NCBI GenBank assembly: GCA_009783565.1
Contig: WRDF01000010.1
Span: forward strand, 21,023-85,022
Direction of reading: 5' to 3'
Length of the DNA: 64,000 bases
From: Rikenellaceae bacterium
Lineage (GTDB): Bacteria; Bacteroidota; Bacteroidia; Bacteroidales; Rikenellaceae
Part shown: positions 18,624 to 30,252 of the stretch, in pieces
Layout of the letters: each line of letters begins with the position of its first letter
Numbering within the stretch: the stretch's first letter is position 1
Position numbers and translations under genes: made by a program
The notes under the pieces: generated by a model
What the model saw: the letters and a program-made list of their open reading frames with translations, nothing else
Database searches by the model: none
What the model was told of the DNA's origin: nothing

Positions 18624-21362
<2,739 letters not shown>

Positions 21363-21404
21363 CGTCCTTGCTCTATATTGTTTAACATTCTTACGATTCA
21401 GAGT

Positions 21405-21436
21405 GCGAATATACGGCTTATCTGCGAAACGACAAA
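21405..21436 (-). promoter_or_regulatory. ppdK promoter
   Basis: On the minus strand TTTG (21433-21436), a 19-bp spacer and TATATTCGC (21405-21413), a near match to TAnnTTTG. It lies about 43 bp upstream of the ATG and fixes the start at 21362 rather than further upstream. Confidence 0.55.
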
Positions 21437-21542
21437 ATAACAAAATGACTATAAAATTCTGCCGTAAATGTGCGGTTTGAATAAAAACTTATTATATTTG
21501 TCGGCAGTAAGCAACCTTAACCAATTTAATTCTGAAAAGACT

Positions 21543-22223
21543 ATGGACAAAAATCTTCAACATTGGCAGCAGAAAACAAATCCGATCTGGATTGCAGTTC
21601 TGCTTTTCGCAATCGGCGGAGCGCTCTATCCGTTTGCGAGCTCTTTTCATTCGGTAAGCAGTTCGGTAACCGGACTGGCAAACACTGCTGCGGCATTCAC
21701 AGGCGGAAAAGCTGTCAGCACATTCAGCATCTGGGGACTTTTGAAGTGGGTGTTCCTGTTGGCCGCTCTCGCAGGGTATGCGCTCTTTATCATCAGTCTG
21801 GGTAATTTCCGTACGATACTCGACGCAAAAGACGGCGAGGCGGTCGGTAAAGTGCGCACCGGAGCGTTGCTCCACGTTGTCGCTTATTTATGCCTGTTCT
21901 TGGGTATGCTGTTCTGGACAAAGTTTTTCACTATTTGTTCCAGCATAGTAAGCATTATCGCGTTCATTATGATGCTTATGGGATACAGTGCATTGAAGAA
22001 TTCATCGACGTTCCCTGCAAAAGCGCGTAAAGGTGCATCGCATCTATTCCTGTCGATGATCCTTTCTGTCGTAGCGATAGGTTTGATACTGCTTTTGGGC
22101 TGGATTCCGATTTTGGGAGCTGTTATAGTCCTGATCGCCGGTATCATCGCCCTGATCGCCTACATCTTCGTTTTCGTGGGTTGGGCGGCGATCAAGAACG
22201 CAGATCCGAAAGTTCTCGCGTAA
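21543..22223 (+). CDS. Multi-pass membrane protein, tandem paralogue 1
   Basis: A 226-residue hydrophobic protein with about six predicted membrane segments, starting at the ATG at 21543. It has no recognised family. The cytoplasmic-looking loop FRTILDAKDGEAVGKVRTGALL and the motif YSALKNSSTFPAKARKGASHLF recur almost unchanged in the next gene. The end WAAIKNADPKVLA is also shared. A TATATTTG -7-like box lies at 21493-21500, 43 bp upstream. Function unknown; it could be a small envelope or DUF-type membrane protein. Confidence 0.75.
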   Translation: MDKNLQHWQQKTNPIWIAVLLFAIGGALYPFASSFHSVSSSVTGLANTAAAFTGGKAVSTFSIWGLLKWVFLLAALAGYALFIISLGNFRTILDAKDGEAVGKVRTGALLHVVAYLCLFLGMLFWTKFFTICSSIVSIIAFIMMLMGYSALKNSSTFPAKARKGASHLFLSMILSVVAIGLILLLGWIPILGAVIVLIAGIIALIAYIFVFVGWAAIKNADPKVLA

Positions 22224-22301
22224 GCTAGGGGACTTCGAACTTGTTATATGGGGTCTGTTGACGCAAATTCGTGTCAGCAGACCCCTAATTCCGAAAAGAC
22301 G

Positions 22302-23021
22302 ATGGACGATGCTTTCATAAAATTGCAACTTTGGCGGCGTAGGACAAGTCTGATTTGGATTGCGGTTCTGATTCAAGTAATCGGCGGACTACTTTTTCAG
22401 GTGATCGGCGGAATTTTACAGATCGCACGGGTTGAGCCTTCTTCTATTTTCAGTATCTGGCCGGTTTTGGCGCTGCTTGGGTTGGCTATCATCACAGGGC
22501 TTGTGCTCTATATTGTCGGTCTGGGTAGATTCCGGACGATACTCAATGCGAAAGACGGCAAAGCAATCGGCAAAGTGCGTACCGGGGCGTTGCTTCCGGC
22601 CATCGGCTTAGGATGTGTGATCTTTGGTGTTGTGCTTGGCCTCATTTTGAAGAATTTTCTTGCCGTTGTCTCCGTTATATTACTGGCGGTTTCAGTCATC
22701 GGTTTTCTGATATTAGTCATCATCGCGATTGTCAAGACGATTGAGGGATTTTATGCGTTGAAGAATTCATCGACGTTCCCTGTAAAGGCACGCGGCGGAG
22801 CGTCGTATCTCTTCGTATCGACGATTCTCGGTGTCGCAATGGTAGGTTTGGCATTTATTTTGGGATTGATTTCAGGCTTACATGCGGGCTTGCATTTGGA
22901 TTTGAGTCCGGCTTTCGAAGTTGTGTCCTATGTGATTGGCCTAATCGGCGGTATGTTTATACTCATCCTCACTCTCATGGGCTGGGCATGGATCAGGAAT
23001 GCCGATCCGAACGTCGTTTAG
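22302..23021 (+). CDS. Multi-pass membrane protein, tandem paralogue 2
   Basis: A 239-residue paralogue of the preceding gene, with the shared loop FRTILNAKDGKAIGKVRTGALL, the motif YALKNSSTFPVKARGGASYLF and the end WAWIRNADPNVV. Even the untranslated leader is copied: AATTC(T/C)GAAAAGAC precedes both ATG codons. This points to a tandem duplication of the whole unit. The ATG at 22302 is chosen by alignment with the first copy. No function is known. Confidence 0.75.
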   Translation: MDDAFIKLQLWRRRTSLIWIAVLIQVIGGLLFQVIGGILQIARVEPSSIFSIWPVLALLGLAIITGLVLYIVGLGRFRTILNAKDGKAIGKVRTGALLPAIGLGCVIFGVVLGLILKNFLAVVSVILLAVSVIGFLILVIIAIVKTIEGFYALKNSSTFPVKARGGASYLFVSTILGVAMVGLAFILGLISGLHAGLHLDLSPAFEVVSYVIGLIGGMFILILTLMGWAWIRNADPNVV

Positions 23022-23046
23022 GAGGACTTGAACTTTAATGAATGAG

Positions 23047-23076
23047 CAAGTCCGGCGTGTTCGCACGCCGGACTTG
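23047..23076. terminator. 13-bp hairpin after the membrane-protein pair
   Basis: CAAGTCCGGCGTG (23047-23059) and its complement (23064-23076) enclose the loop TTCG. The hairpin lies 25 bp after the second paralogue and before the methyltransferase ATG at 23099. There is no strong U tract, so it may terminate weakly or protect the message end. Confidence 0.6.
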
Positions 23077-23098
23077 TGGTATTATAATAATTATTCGT

Positions 23099-23881
23099 AT
23101 GCCGACAAAAGCCGACATATTGCTCGTAAGGTCGCTCGGCGACAAAAAAGGGCGCGCCGAACACGGATTATTCATGGTCGAAGGGCCGAAACTCGTAAGC
23201 GAAGCGCTCATATCGACCCTCCGTGTACGCCGTGTTTTTGTGGCGCGTGAATACGCGGAAGAATTCGCGATGGCTTGCCGGGCGGGTAGCCATTCAACAG
23301 ATTCGGTGCAGGGCATTGTAGAGGAGGTGAGCCGTAAAGACCTCGAACGGATGAGCGGTCTGCGCACTCCGCAGGGCGTTCTGGCGCTTGTAGAGATCCC
23401 GCGTCATGCCATGCCTGCGCCCGAAAACCTGCGCATGCGCCTCTCGCTCGCGCTCGACGACATTCAGGACCCAGGTAATCTGGGGACGATACTTCGCACT
23501 GCCGACTGGTTCGGCATCGGCGATGTGTTCTGCTCGCCCGCGACGGCCGATTGCTTCAATTCCAAGGCCGTGCAGGCGTCGATGGGCGCAGTGTTACGTG
23601 TGCGGGTACATTACACCGCGCTGCCCGACCTGCTTGTGCGCTACGCGGGGCTGCCGGTTTACGGCGCATTGCTCGACGGCGAAAATATCTACGATACCGA
23701 CCTAACGCCGCACGGAATCATTGTCGTCGGCAACGAGGGGAGCGGCATTTCGCCGGCGGTCGCCGCAGCCGTCACCCGTAAACTCTTCATCCCGCCTTAT
23801 GCCAACGCCGGCTGCACTTCGGAGTCTCTCAACGTTGCGGCGGCAACGTCTATCATCTGCTACGAGTTCCGGAGGCCGTGA
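23099..23881 (+). CDS. SpoU/TrmH-family RNA 2'-O-methyltransferase
   Basis: A 260-residue SPOUT methyltransferase acting on rRNA or tRNA ribose. The substrate-binding N-terminal domain (GRAEHGLFMVEGPKLVSEAL) is followed by the knotted catalytic domain. Its motifs are LDDIQDPGNLGTILRTADWF, IVVGNEGSGISPAV and CTSESLNVAAATSI. The ATG at 23099 gives MPTKADILLVRSL. A longer frame exists but would run through a hairpin. The target nucleotide cannot be assigned. Confidence 0.9.
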   Translation: MPTKADILLVRSLGDKKGRAEHGLFMVEGPKLVSEALISTLRVRRVFVAREYAEEFAMACRAGSHSTDSVQGIVEEVSRKDLERMSGLRTPQGVLALVEIPRHAMPAPENLRMRLSLALDDIQDPGNLGTILRTADWFGIGDVFCSPATADCFNSKAVQASMGAVLRVRVHYTALPDLLVRYAGLPVYGALLDGENIYDTDLTPHGIIVVGNEGSGISPAVAAAVTRKLFIPPYANAGCTSESLNVAAATSIICYEFRRP

Positions 23882-23909
23882 CCTCCACTTGCCGTATATG
23901 CTCGGATTC

Positions 23910-24053
23910 GTCATTACGAGGGCTTTACGCCCGAAGCAATCCGGAAATGAAAAAGATACTGGATTGCTTCGCCTTTCAGGCTCGCAATGACGAGCGACAC
24001 GAGACTGCGGATCGAGTCCGCAGTGACAAAGAAATTGCAAAACACACGCGTGT
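23910..24053 (+). repeat. Long family-B repeat (copy B4) ending in ACACGCGTGT
   Basis: GTCATTACGAGGGC to CGCAATGAC plus a second hairpin unit ending GTCCGCAGTGAC (23910-24027). It has the internal arms AAGCAATCC / GGATTGCTTCG, also found in the copy at 34182-34296. The linker AAAGAAATTGCAAAAC leads into ACACGCGTGT (24044-24053), which touches the -33 box of the PFOR promoter. No gene lies in 23882-24152. Confidence 0.8.
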
Positions 24054-24085
24054 TTTGGCGGTCACGGTTTTTTATAGTACATTTG
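24054..24085 (+). promoter_or_regulatory. PFOR promoter
   Basis: TTTG at 24054-24057, a 20-bp spacer and TACATTTG at 24078-24085 form a full Bacteroidetes promoter. Transcription should start near 24092, about 60 nt before the ATG. The repeat palindrome ACACGCGTGT directly abuts the -33 box. Confidence 0.75.
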
Positions 24086-24152
24086 TGTGCCTTTTGTGAA
24101 AGGAGTGTGAAACGAAAAACAGCAAACAAGTAAAACACTGATAATCAAGGAA

Positions 24153-27100
24153 ATGGAAAAGAAATTCATTACGTGTGACGGTAACTATGCCGCAGCTCAC
24201 ATCGCGTATATGTTCAGCGAGGTGGCGGCTATCTACCCCATTACGCCGTCGTCCAACATGGCGGAGTATGTCGACGATTGGGCTGCCCACGGACGCAAGA
24301 ACATCTTCGGAGAGACCGTGAAGGTCGTTGAAATGCAGTCGGAGGCCGGTGCGGCCGGAACGCTGCACGGATCGTTGCAGGCGGGTGCGTTGAGCACGAC
24401 GTTCACTGCGTCGCAGGGTCTGCTGCTGATGATCCCGAATATGTACAAGATGGCGGGCGAACTGCTGCCTGGCGTGTTCCACGTTTCGGCGCGCGCGGTT
24501 GCGGCTCAGGCATTGTCGATCTTCGGCGACCATCAGGACGTGATGGCGACGCGCCAGACAGGCTTTGCGATGCTGGCCACAGGTTCGGTGCAGGAAATCA
24601 TGGATATTGCGGGTATCGCACACTTAGTGTCGCTCAAATCGCGCGTGCCGTTCCTCCATTTCTTCGATGGTTTCCGCACGTCGCACGAGATTCAGAAGGT
24701 CGAGGCGATGGACCAGGCCGACATGGCCAGGCTGCTTGACCGCGAGGCATTGCAGGCGTTCCGTGAGCGGGCGCTGCGTCCCGACAAGCCGGTGACGCGC
24801 GGTACGGCGCAGAACCCCGATATCTATTTCCAGTCGCGCGAGGCGGGGAACAAGTTCTATGACGCTGTGCCCGATATGGTGAACGAGATGATGCAGGAGG
24901 TGGGCAAAATCACCGGTCGTAAGTACGCGCCGTTCGTTTATTATGGTGCGCCGGATGCCGAGAACGTCGTAGTTGCGATGGGTTCGGTGACGGAGACCAT
25001 CAAGGAGACGGTCGATCACCTGAATGCCAAAGGCGGCAAGGCGGGGTTGCTGACGGTGCATCTCTACCGTCCGTTCTCGTCGAAATATTTTTTGGACGCT
25101 ATGCCGAAGTCGGTGAAGCGTGTGTGTGTTCTCGACCGCACGAAAGAGCCGGGCGCAGGCGGTGAACCGCTGTACCTGGACGTGAGGAGCATGTATTACG
25201 GTATGTCCGGCGCGCCGATGATCGTCGGCGGCCGTTATGGTCTTTCGTCGAAGGACACTACGCCTGCGCAGATCATCGCCGTGTTCGAAAATTTGGCATC
25301 GGGCACGCCGAAGAACGGCTTCACGGTCGGTATAAACGACGATGTGACGCACCTGTCATTACCCGTTGGAGAGGAGATTTCGCTGGCGAAACCCGGCACG
25401 TTCGAGGGTCTGTTCTTCGGTCTGGGCGCGGACGGAACGGTAGGTGCGAATAAAAACTCTATCAAAATCATCGGCGACACGACGGATAAATATTGCCAGG
25501 CTTATTTCGCCTACGACTCGAAAAAGTCGGGCGGGTATACCTCGTCGCACCTGAGGTTCGGCGACAGCCCGATTCACTCGCCGTACCTGGTGACTACGCC
25601 CGATTTCGTGGCGTGCCACGTGCCGTCGTATGTCCATAAGTACGACGTACTGAAAGGCCTGAAACCGGGCGGCGCGTTCCTGCTGAACAGCGTGGACGAC
25701 GTGGAGACGACGAAAAACTCGTTGCCCGACCACATGAAAAAATATCTGGCGGACAAGAAGATAAATTTCTATGTCATCAATGCCACGAAGATTGCCGAAG
25801 AGCTGGGGTTGGGCAACCGCACCAACACGATCATGCAGGCGGCGTTCTTCAAGATCGCCAATGTGATTCCGTACGATATCGCCGTAGAGCACATGAAGCA
25901 AGCCGTGCATGACACTTATGGCATGAAGGGCGAGGAGATTGTGAAAATGAACAACGCGGCCATAGACCATGGCGGCGAGGTGGTGAAAGTGGAGATTCCG
26001 GCGGAATGGACGAACCTTTCGGCGAGCAAACCCAAAGACGCGCGTACGGATATTCCCCAGTTCATCCGCGACGTGGTGCTGCCGATCAACAACCTGAAAG
26101 GAGACCTTCTGCCCGTGAGCACATTCGTCGGGCGCGAGGACGGCACGTGGGACAACGGCACATCGACATACGAGAAACGAGGTATCGCGGTGAGTGTACC
26201 ATGTTGGATCGCAGGGAATTGCATACAGTGTAACCAGTGTTCGTATGTGTGCCCGCACGCATCGATCCGCCCGTTCCTGCTGACGGATGAAGAGGCGAAA
26301 CGTTCGGGAGCGGAGACCCTGCAAGGCTTGGCGGCGACGAAAGAGTACCGCTTCCGTATGCAGCTCACGCCGCTCGACTGTTCGGGTTGCGGCAACTGCG
26401 TGGATGTGTGTCCGGCGAAGACCAAAGCTCTGGAAATGAAGACGCTGGCATCGCAGATGCACGAGCAGAAGAACTGGGAGTTTATGATTAGCGAGGTCGG
26501 CTACCGCGACAACGTTATCGAGAAGGATAAAACGGTTAAGGGTACGCAGTTCGCACAGCCGCTGTTCGAATTCTCGGGCGCATGTATCGGCTGCGGCGAA
26601 ACGCCCTATATCAAGCTCATCACGCAGCTTTACGGCGACCGCATGATGATAGCCAACGCAACGGGCTGTACCTCTATATATAGCGGCTCTGCGCCCTCTA
26701 CGCCCTACTGCAAAGACTCGAAAGGTCGCGGGCCGGCATGGGCGAACTCGCTGTTCGAGGACAACGCGGAGTTCGGTTTCGGTATGCACCTCGGTGCAGA
26801 ATCGCAGCGCGATTATATCGAAAACCGCATGAAGGAGGGTATCGCGAACTGCTCGAAATGCAGCGCGGAGACCAAAGCGGCGTTCGCAGAGTGGATCGCC
26901 TCTCGAAACAATGCGGAGGAAAATAAAGCTGTTGCGGAAAAACTTATGCCTCTGATCGAGAAGGGCGAGTGCGACGTCTGCCGTGATATTTATGCGCGCA
27001 GGCAGTTCCTCATCAAGCGTTCGCATTGGATCATCGGCGGTGACGGCTGGGCTTATGACATCGGGTTCGGCGGCCTCGACCACGTCATCGCGTCGGGTCA

Positions 27101-27680
27101 GGATGTGAACATACTTGTCGTCGACACGGAAGTTTACTCGAACACCGGCGGGCAGTCATCAAAATCTACGCCCGTAGGCGCGGTGGCGAAATTCGCATCG
27201 GCGGGTAAGCGTATCCGCAAGAAAGATCTGGGCGCGATAGCAATGACATACGGCTATGTATACGTGGCGCAGGTGTCGTTCGGTGCGAGCCAGAACCAGT
27301 TGCTGACGGCGATCAAAGAGGCCGAAGCATACCCCGGTCCGTCGATAGTGATCGCCTATGCTCCGTGTATCAATCACGGCATCAAGGGCGGCATGGCGCA
27401 TACGCCGACGGTCGGCAAAGAGGCCGTCGAGTCGGGCTACTGGTCGCTGTGGCGCTACAATCCGTCTTTGGAGACGGAGGGCAAGAACCCGTTCATGCTC
27501 GATTCGAAAGAGCCGGACTGGGCGAAGTTCCGCAAGTTCATTATGAGCGAAGTGCGCTATACGTCGTTGCTGCAATCGTTCCCGGCAGAGGCCGAGGAGC
27601 TGTTTACAGCCGCAGAGGAAAATGCCAAGTGGCGCTACGAGAGCTACAAACGTTACGCCGCGATGGACTTCAAGAAGTAA
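24153..27680 (+). CDS. nifJ: Pyruvate:ferredoxin (flavodoxin) oxidoreductase, single-chain
   Basis: A 1175-residue enzyme oxidising pyruvate and CoA to acetyl-CoA and CO2 while reducing ferredoxin; oxygen-sensitive and central to anaerobic metabolism. The N-terminal domain starts CDGNYAAAHIAYMFSEVAAIYPITPSS. The ferredoxin-like insert has two 4Fe-4S motifs: Cys 690/693/696/700 (CIQCNQCSYVCP) and 743/746/749/753 (CSGCGNCVDVCP). A third cluster uses CIGCGETPY and GCTSIYSG. The thiamine diphosphate site is GDGWAYDIGFGGLDH to NTGGQSS (about 965-1005). The length is that of homodimeric PFORs. Monocistronic, with its own promoter and terminator. Confidence 0.97.
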   Translation: MEKKFITCDGNYAAAHIAYMFSEVAAIYPITPSSNMAEYVDDWAAHGRKNIFGETVKVVEMQSEAGAAGTLHGSLQAGALSTTFTASQGLLLMIPNMYKMAGELLPGVFHVSARAVAAQALSIFGDHQDVMATRQTGFAMLATGSVQEIMDIAGIAHLVSLKSRVPFLHFFDGFRTSHEIQKVEAMDQADMARLLDREALQAFRERALRPDKPVTRGTAQNPDIYFQSREAGNKFYDAVPDMVNEMMQEVGKITGRKYAPFVYYGAPDAENVVVAMGSVTETIKETVDHLNAKGGKAGLLTVHLYRPFSSKYFLDAMPKSVKRVCVLDRTKEPGAGGEPLYLDVRSMYYGMSGAPMIVGGRYGLSSKDTTPAQIIAVFENLASGTPKNGFTVGINDDVTHLSLPVGEEISLAKPGTFEGLFFGLGADGTVGANKNSIKIIGDTTDKYCQAYFAYDSKKSGGYTSSHLRFGDSPIHSPYLVTTPDFVACHVPSYVHKYDVLKGLKPGGAFLLNSVDDVETTKNSLPDHMKKYLADKKINFYVINATKIAEELGLGNRTNTIMQAAFFKIANVIPYDIAVEHMKQAVHDTYGMKGEEIVKMNNAAIDHGGEVVKVEIPAEWTNLSASKPKDARTDIPQFIRDVVLPINNLKGDLLPVSTFVGREDGTWDNGTSTYEKRGIAVSVPCWIAGNCIQCNQCSYVCPHASIRPFLLTDEEAKRSGAETLQGLAATKEYRFRMQLTPLDCSGCGNCVDVCPAKTKALEMKTLASQMHEQKNWEFMISEVGYRDNVIEKDKTVKGTQFAQPLFEFSGACIGCGETPYIKLITQLYGDRMMIANATGCTSIYSGSAPSTPYCKDSKGRGPAWANSLFEDNAEFGFGMHLGAESQRDYIENRMKEGIANCSKCSAETKAAFAEWIASRNNAEENKAVAEKLMPLIEKGECDVCRDIYARRQFLIKRSHWIIGGDGWAYDIGFGGLDHVIASGQDVNILVVDTEVYSNTGGQSSKSTPVGAVAKFASAGKRIRKKDLGAIAMTYGYVYVAQVSFGASQNQLLTAIKEAEAYPGPSIVIAYAPCINHGIKGGMAHTPTVGKEAVESGYWSLWRYNPSLETEGKNPFMLDSKEPDWAKFRKFIMSEVRYTSLLQSFPAEAEELFTAAEENAKWRYESYKRYAAMDFKK

Positions 27681-27694
27681 TTTGAATAGACCTT

Positions 27695-27741
27695 AAAACA
27701 GAAATGGGGTTCGTCTGAAAGACGAACCCCATTTCTGTTTT
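27695..27741. terminator. Bidirectional terminator between PFOR and the M60 gene
   Basis: A perfect 22-bp stem, 27695-27716 paired with 27720-27741, loop GAA, with AAAACAG / CTGTTTT ends. It serves the plus-strand PFOR transcript and the converging minus-strand M60 transcript. Confidence 0.85.
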
Positions 27742-27825
27742 GTCATTCCGAGCGAGCGCGAAGCGCGACGAGGAATCTATCGCTAGTTTATATAAATTCA
27801 AAGACAGACGAACGATAGATTCCTC
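27742..27825. repeat. Dispersed palindromic repeat, family A (copy A4), running into the M60 stop codon
   Basis: Starts GTCATTCCGAGCG and has the arms GAGGAATCTATCGCTAG / CGATAGATTCCTC around TTTATATAAATTCAAAGACA. The right half breaks off at TTCCTCA, whose last bases form the TGA stop (27824-27826) of the minus-strand gene. The outer arm expected to the right is missing. Confidence 0.8.
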
Positions 27826-30082
27826 ACTGATATAGTTCCAGATTCTCGTCCGTAATGCGCGTGAAGTCATGCGGCGGGTTAGGATAGCCCTTCGATAGAA
27901 TTTCCGCTCGCAAAGCATCTGCATGGGCCTCGGTAATGGTGAACTGCGCCGAGCCGTAATCCTCCACCCTTCGGTCGATCGGGGTGAGGAAGCCCCAGGC
28001 CTCGAAGAAATCCAAAAGATTCAACTGCGCGACATCGCACGCCACGCGTACGAAGTTGAGCTGGAATCTCGACTGTGTTGCAGGCGTAGTAGGTTCGGGC
28101 GCGGTCATCATGTGATAGAAGAGGTCGGGGTAGAAGTCGGTCTTCCCCAGCACATCGTGCAGGTATAGTTTAAGCTGCCAGAACGGCACAAGTTTTACGA
28201 ACACATCTTCTATATCGTTGTGCGCAATACCTTTACCGACAATATTATTGAACCCGGAAGTGTAGTTGCCGCTCGTGATCAGACGCGAGCGCGCCCCGAA
28301 CGCCGTCTGAACAAGCATCGAATAGATGTTATTGCTTACCTCCCCCATCCCCGTCCAGGTCATTACGGGACGCAACTGATTCAAATGTCCCAGCTCATGG
28401 GCCGGCCCCCACATGTTCCCACCCTGAACAAAACGGCTCAGATTGAGAATAGTGCTTGCAGTCGATTTGGTATACCCCGTACGGTACGATGTCATGTACA
28501 TGTAAGTATTCGGGTTGTAATCAACATGAAAGTAGGCGCGGTTTCTGGGCGGGCGGTTATGTTTGTACAACCCCATGAACTCGTGTTGCAGGCGCGCCAT
28601 TTCGTCGTACTTTTCCACCAGCGCTTTGCCGTCGGGGGTATGCGCTTTGAAGTCGTCGACGGCAAATGTCAGATGGGTATATTTCCCGACCAGATCGAAG
28701 TCCGATGCGACGGCGGCATTCAACAGCCGCGTCCAATCTCTTGTTTCGTGTTTCGCCACGTCGAAATAACCGTTGACCGCTCCCGTTACAAAATTGATCT
28801 TCACCCGCGGTGCCGCCTCGCCCAGCATAGAATAATACTGCACGTATATCAACCCTTTCGCTTTGGCCTTAATCTTATTAATGCCGCGCGACAACGGATA
28901 GGTATGCTGCGTGCCCCAGCCGTTCGTCGTGAGGTCTTGTGAGACGATCGATATATTCTGCCCGTATGTATCGCCCACGAATACGATCAGGTCTTCGTTA
29001 GCCCGAACGAAAATTCCCGTGGGGTTGTCGCGCAGGCTGTACGGGGCGGTTTTATTCTCTGCCGCCTGTACGGTCGGATGCACCCATGCGCGGTATTCCT
29101 GCACGCGGAACGACCGGTCGGATTCGCTGATGAGATTCAGGAAAATATCGGCGGCCATGTCTCTGAAAAACACATTGGGAATCGCATCGATCTGGCTCTG
29201 CCCGATGCCGGGCCGCAACTCCGAACACGAGTGGTCGGTAAATATCGAGAGATAGTCGAAACCGGAGGTGTTCCTTGCGAAGAACTCCATCTCGGCGCAG
29301 CTGACATATTGTCCCTGGCTGTCGCCCATCCCCGAATGCACGACGAATTGCACGGCAGTAACGTTGCGGAGCGTCTCTGAGAACGAAAGATAGCCCGACG
29401 AACCATTGAAATCATATTCTCCGTATTTTGCGAGCGCATTTCCGCCATGCGCCACATAGAGGTCGAATCGCCGGAAGTTGCCGTTCGTCCCGCCGTCGGA
29501 GCGGGCATGATAGACCAGATAATCCATCGCCGGCACATTGTTGAAATTGTAAGTCAGCGTGACGGGGAACTGTGTGCGGCCGCTCCAACGCGAATGATAT
29601 AGCGTACCCATATTGCCGTCGAAAGAATTCTCGATAGGTTGGCCCGGCGAGAATTCGGATGCTGTGGCCGATGCGACCGATATTTTAACATCATTGGGCA
29701 ACTGATTGGCATTGACGGTATTTGCTCTCTGCGACACGTTTACAGTAGCTTCCACGCCCTTGCCCTGTCGGCCCGTAAGTGTTATGGTCGCCGAGCGTAC
29801 GCCGGACTGTGTATTGTTCGTGGCGCTGACGACCAGCCGCGTACCTTCGATCTTCACATTGCACCAGCTGCGTGCTGCGATGGGAGTGACTACGGCTTCA
29901 AGCTCGCCTGCATTTGAGTCGAACCCTACCTCACGCGAACCGGGGTATCTGTCGAAATCGACGGATGGCGTTGAAACGTTTATATACAACGGTGTCACAT
30001 TATCGACACTCTTGCAACTTGTAACGACGAACATCGCTGCGAGTGACAGCGCTGCCGAAAACAACAGTTTTTTCATGGTCAT
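27824..30082 (-). CDS. Surface lipoprotein with BACON, F5/8-type C and M60-like metallopeptidase domains
   Basis: A 752-residue outer-surface lipoprotein (signal peptide ending VVTSC, Cys about 23). Residues about 30-115 look like a BACON domain (WCNVKIEGTRLVVSATNN...RSATITLTGR). Residues about 120-265 form a discoidin/F5-8 C carbohydrate-binding module (ASATASEFSPGQPIENSFDG). The rest is an M60-like zinc protease with HELGH near residue 560 (GPAHELGHLNQ) and a downstream glutamate in GMGEVSNN. M60-like enzymes cleave O-glycosylated proteins such as mucins, so host or food glycoprotein breakdown is likely. An ECF sigma gene lies just upstream. The stop codon is supplied by a repeat. Confidence 0.9.
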   Translation of the reverse strand: MTMKKLLFSAALSLAAMFVVTSCKSVDNVTPLYINVSTPSVDFDRYPGSREVGFDSNAGELEAVVTPIAARSWCNVKIEGTRLVVSATNNTQSGVRSATITLTGRQGKGVEATVNVSQRANTVNANQLPNDVKISVASATASEFSPGQPIENSFDGNMGTLYHSRWSGRTQFPVTLTYNFNNVPAMDYLVYHARSDGGTNGNFRRFDLYVAHGGNALAKYGEYDFNGSSGYLSFSETLRNVTAVQFVVHSGMGDSQGQYVSCAEMEFFARNTSGFDYLSIFTDHSCSELRPGIGQSQIDAIPNVFFRDMAADIFLNLISESDRSFRVQEYRAWVHPTVQAAENKTAPYSLRDNPTGIFVRANEDLIVFVGDTYGQNISIVSQDLTTNGWGTQHTYPLSRGINKIKAKAKGLIYVQYYSMLGEAAPRVKINFVTGAVNGYFDVAKHETRDWTRLLNAAVASDFDLVGKYTHLTFAVDDFKAHTPDGKALVEKYDEMARLQHEFMGLYKHNRPPRNRAYFHVDYNPNTYMYMTSYRTGYTKSTASTILNLSRFVQGGNMWGPAHELGHLNQLRPVMTWTGMGEVSNNIYSMLVQTAFGARSRLITSGNYTSGFNNIVGKGIAHNDIEDVFVKLVPFWQLKLYLHDVLGKTDFYPDLFYHMMTAPEPTTPATQSRFQLNFVRVACDVAQLNLLDFFEAWGFLTPIDRRVEDYGSAQFTITEAHADALRAEILSKGYPNPPHDFTRITDENLELYQ

Positions 30083-30252
30083 AATATTTTATATGCTTAC
30101 TATATAAACGATCGGTCGTGCATTTTTCGGACACGCGCGCGTGTTTTTTCGGTCTGCCGGACGATAGATTTATGTGAACAGGCCATAAACGAACTGTCAT
30201 CCCGAATGCGAAACGCAGGGATGACAGTCTACTATATAATTGTATTCGTAAT
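30083..30252. repeat. Gap with ACACGCGCGCGTGT palindrome and short GTCATCCCGA hairpin
   Basis: Reading towards the M60 start (minus strand): the mini inverted repeat CTGTCATCCC...GGGATGACAG (30196-30229), a family-A-like arm GATAGATTTA, the linker GTCCGGCAGACCGAAAAA and the perfect 14-bp palindrome ACACGCGCGCGTGT (30131-30144), 49 bp before the ATG. No TAnnTTTG box was found, so the promoter of the M60 gene is unclear. Confidence 0.7.

Noticed and set aside
23042..23098. N-terminal extension of the SpoU methyltransferase
   Set aside because: The extra 19 codons are encoded by a 13-bp terminator-like hairpin and do not match the family; the ATG at 23099 gives a standard start.
25359..27083. 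A 574-codon open frame on the strand opposite PFOR
   Set aside because: It mirrors the codon structure of nifJ on the other strand, is rich in Arg and His, and has no recognisable domain. Similar long frames lie opposite ntpA (35222-36937), dnaE (47722-49635) and the TolC/dehydrogenase genes (58096-59916); all are shadows of GC-rich coding sequence.
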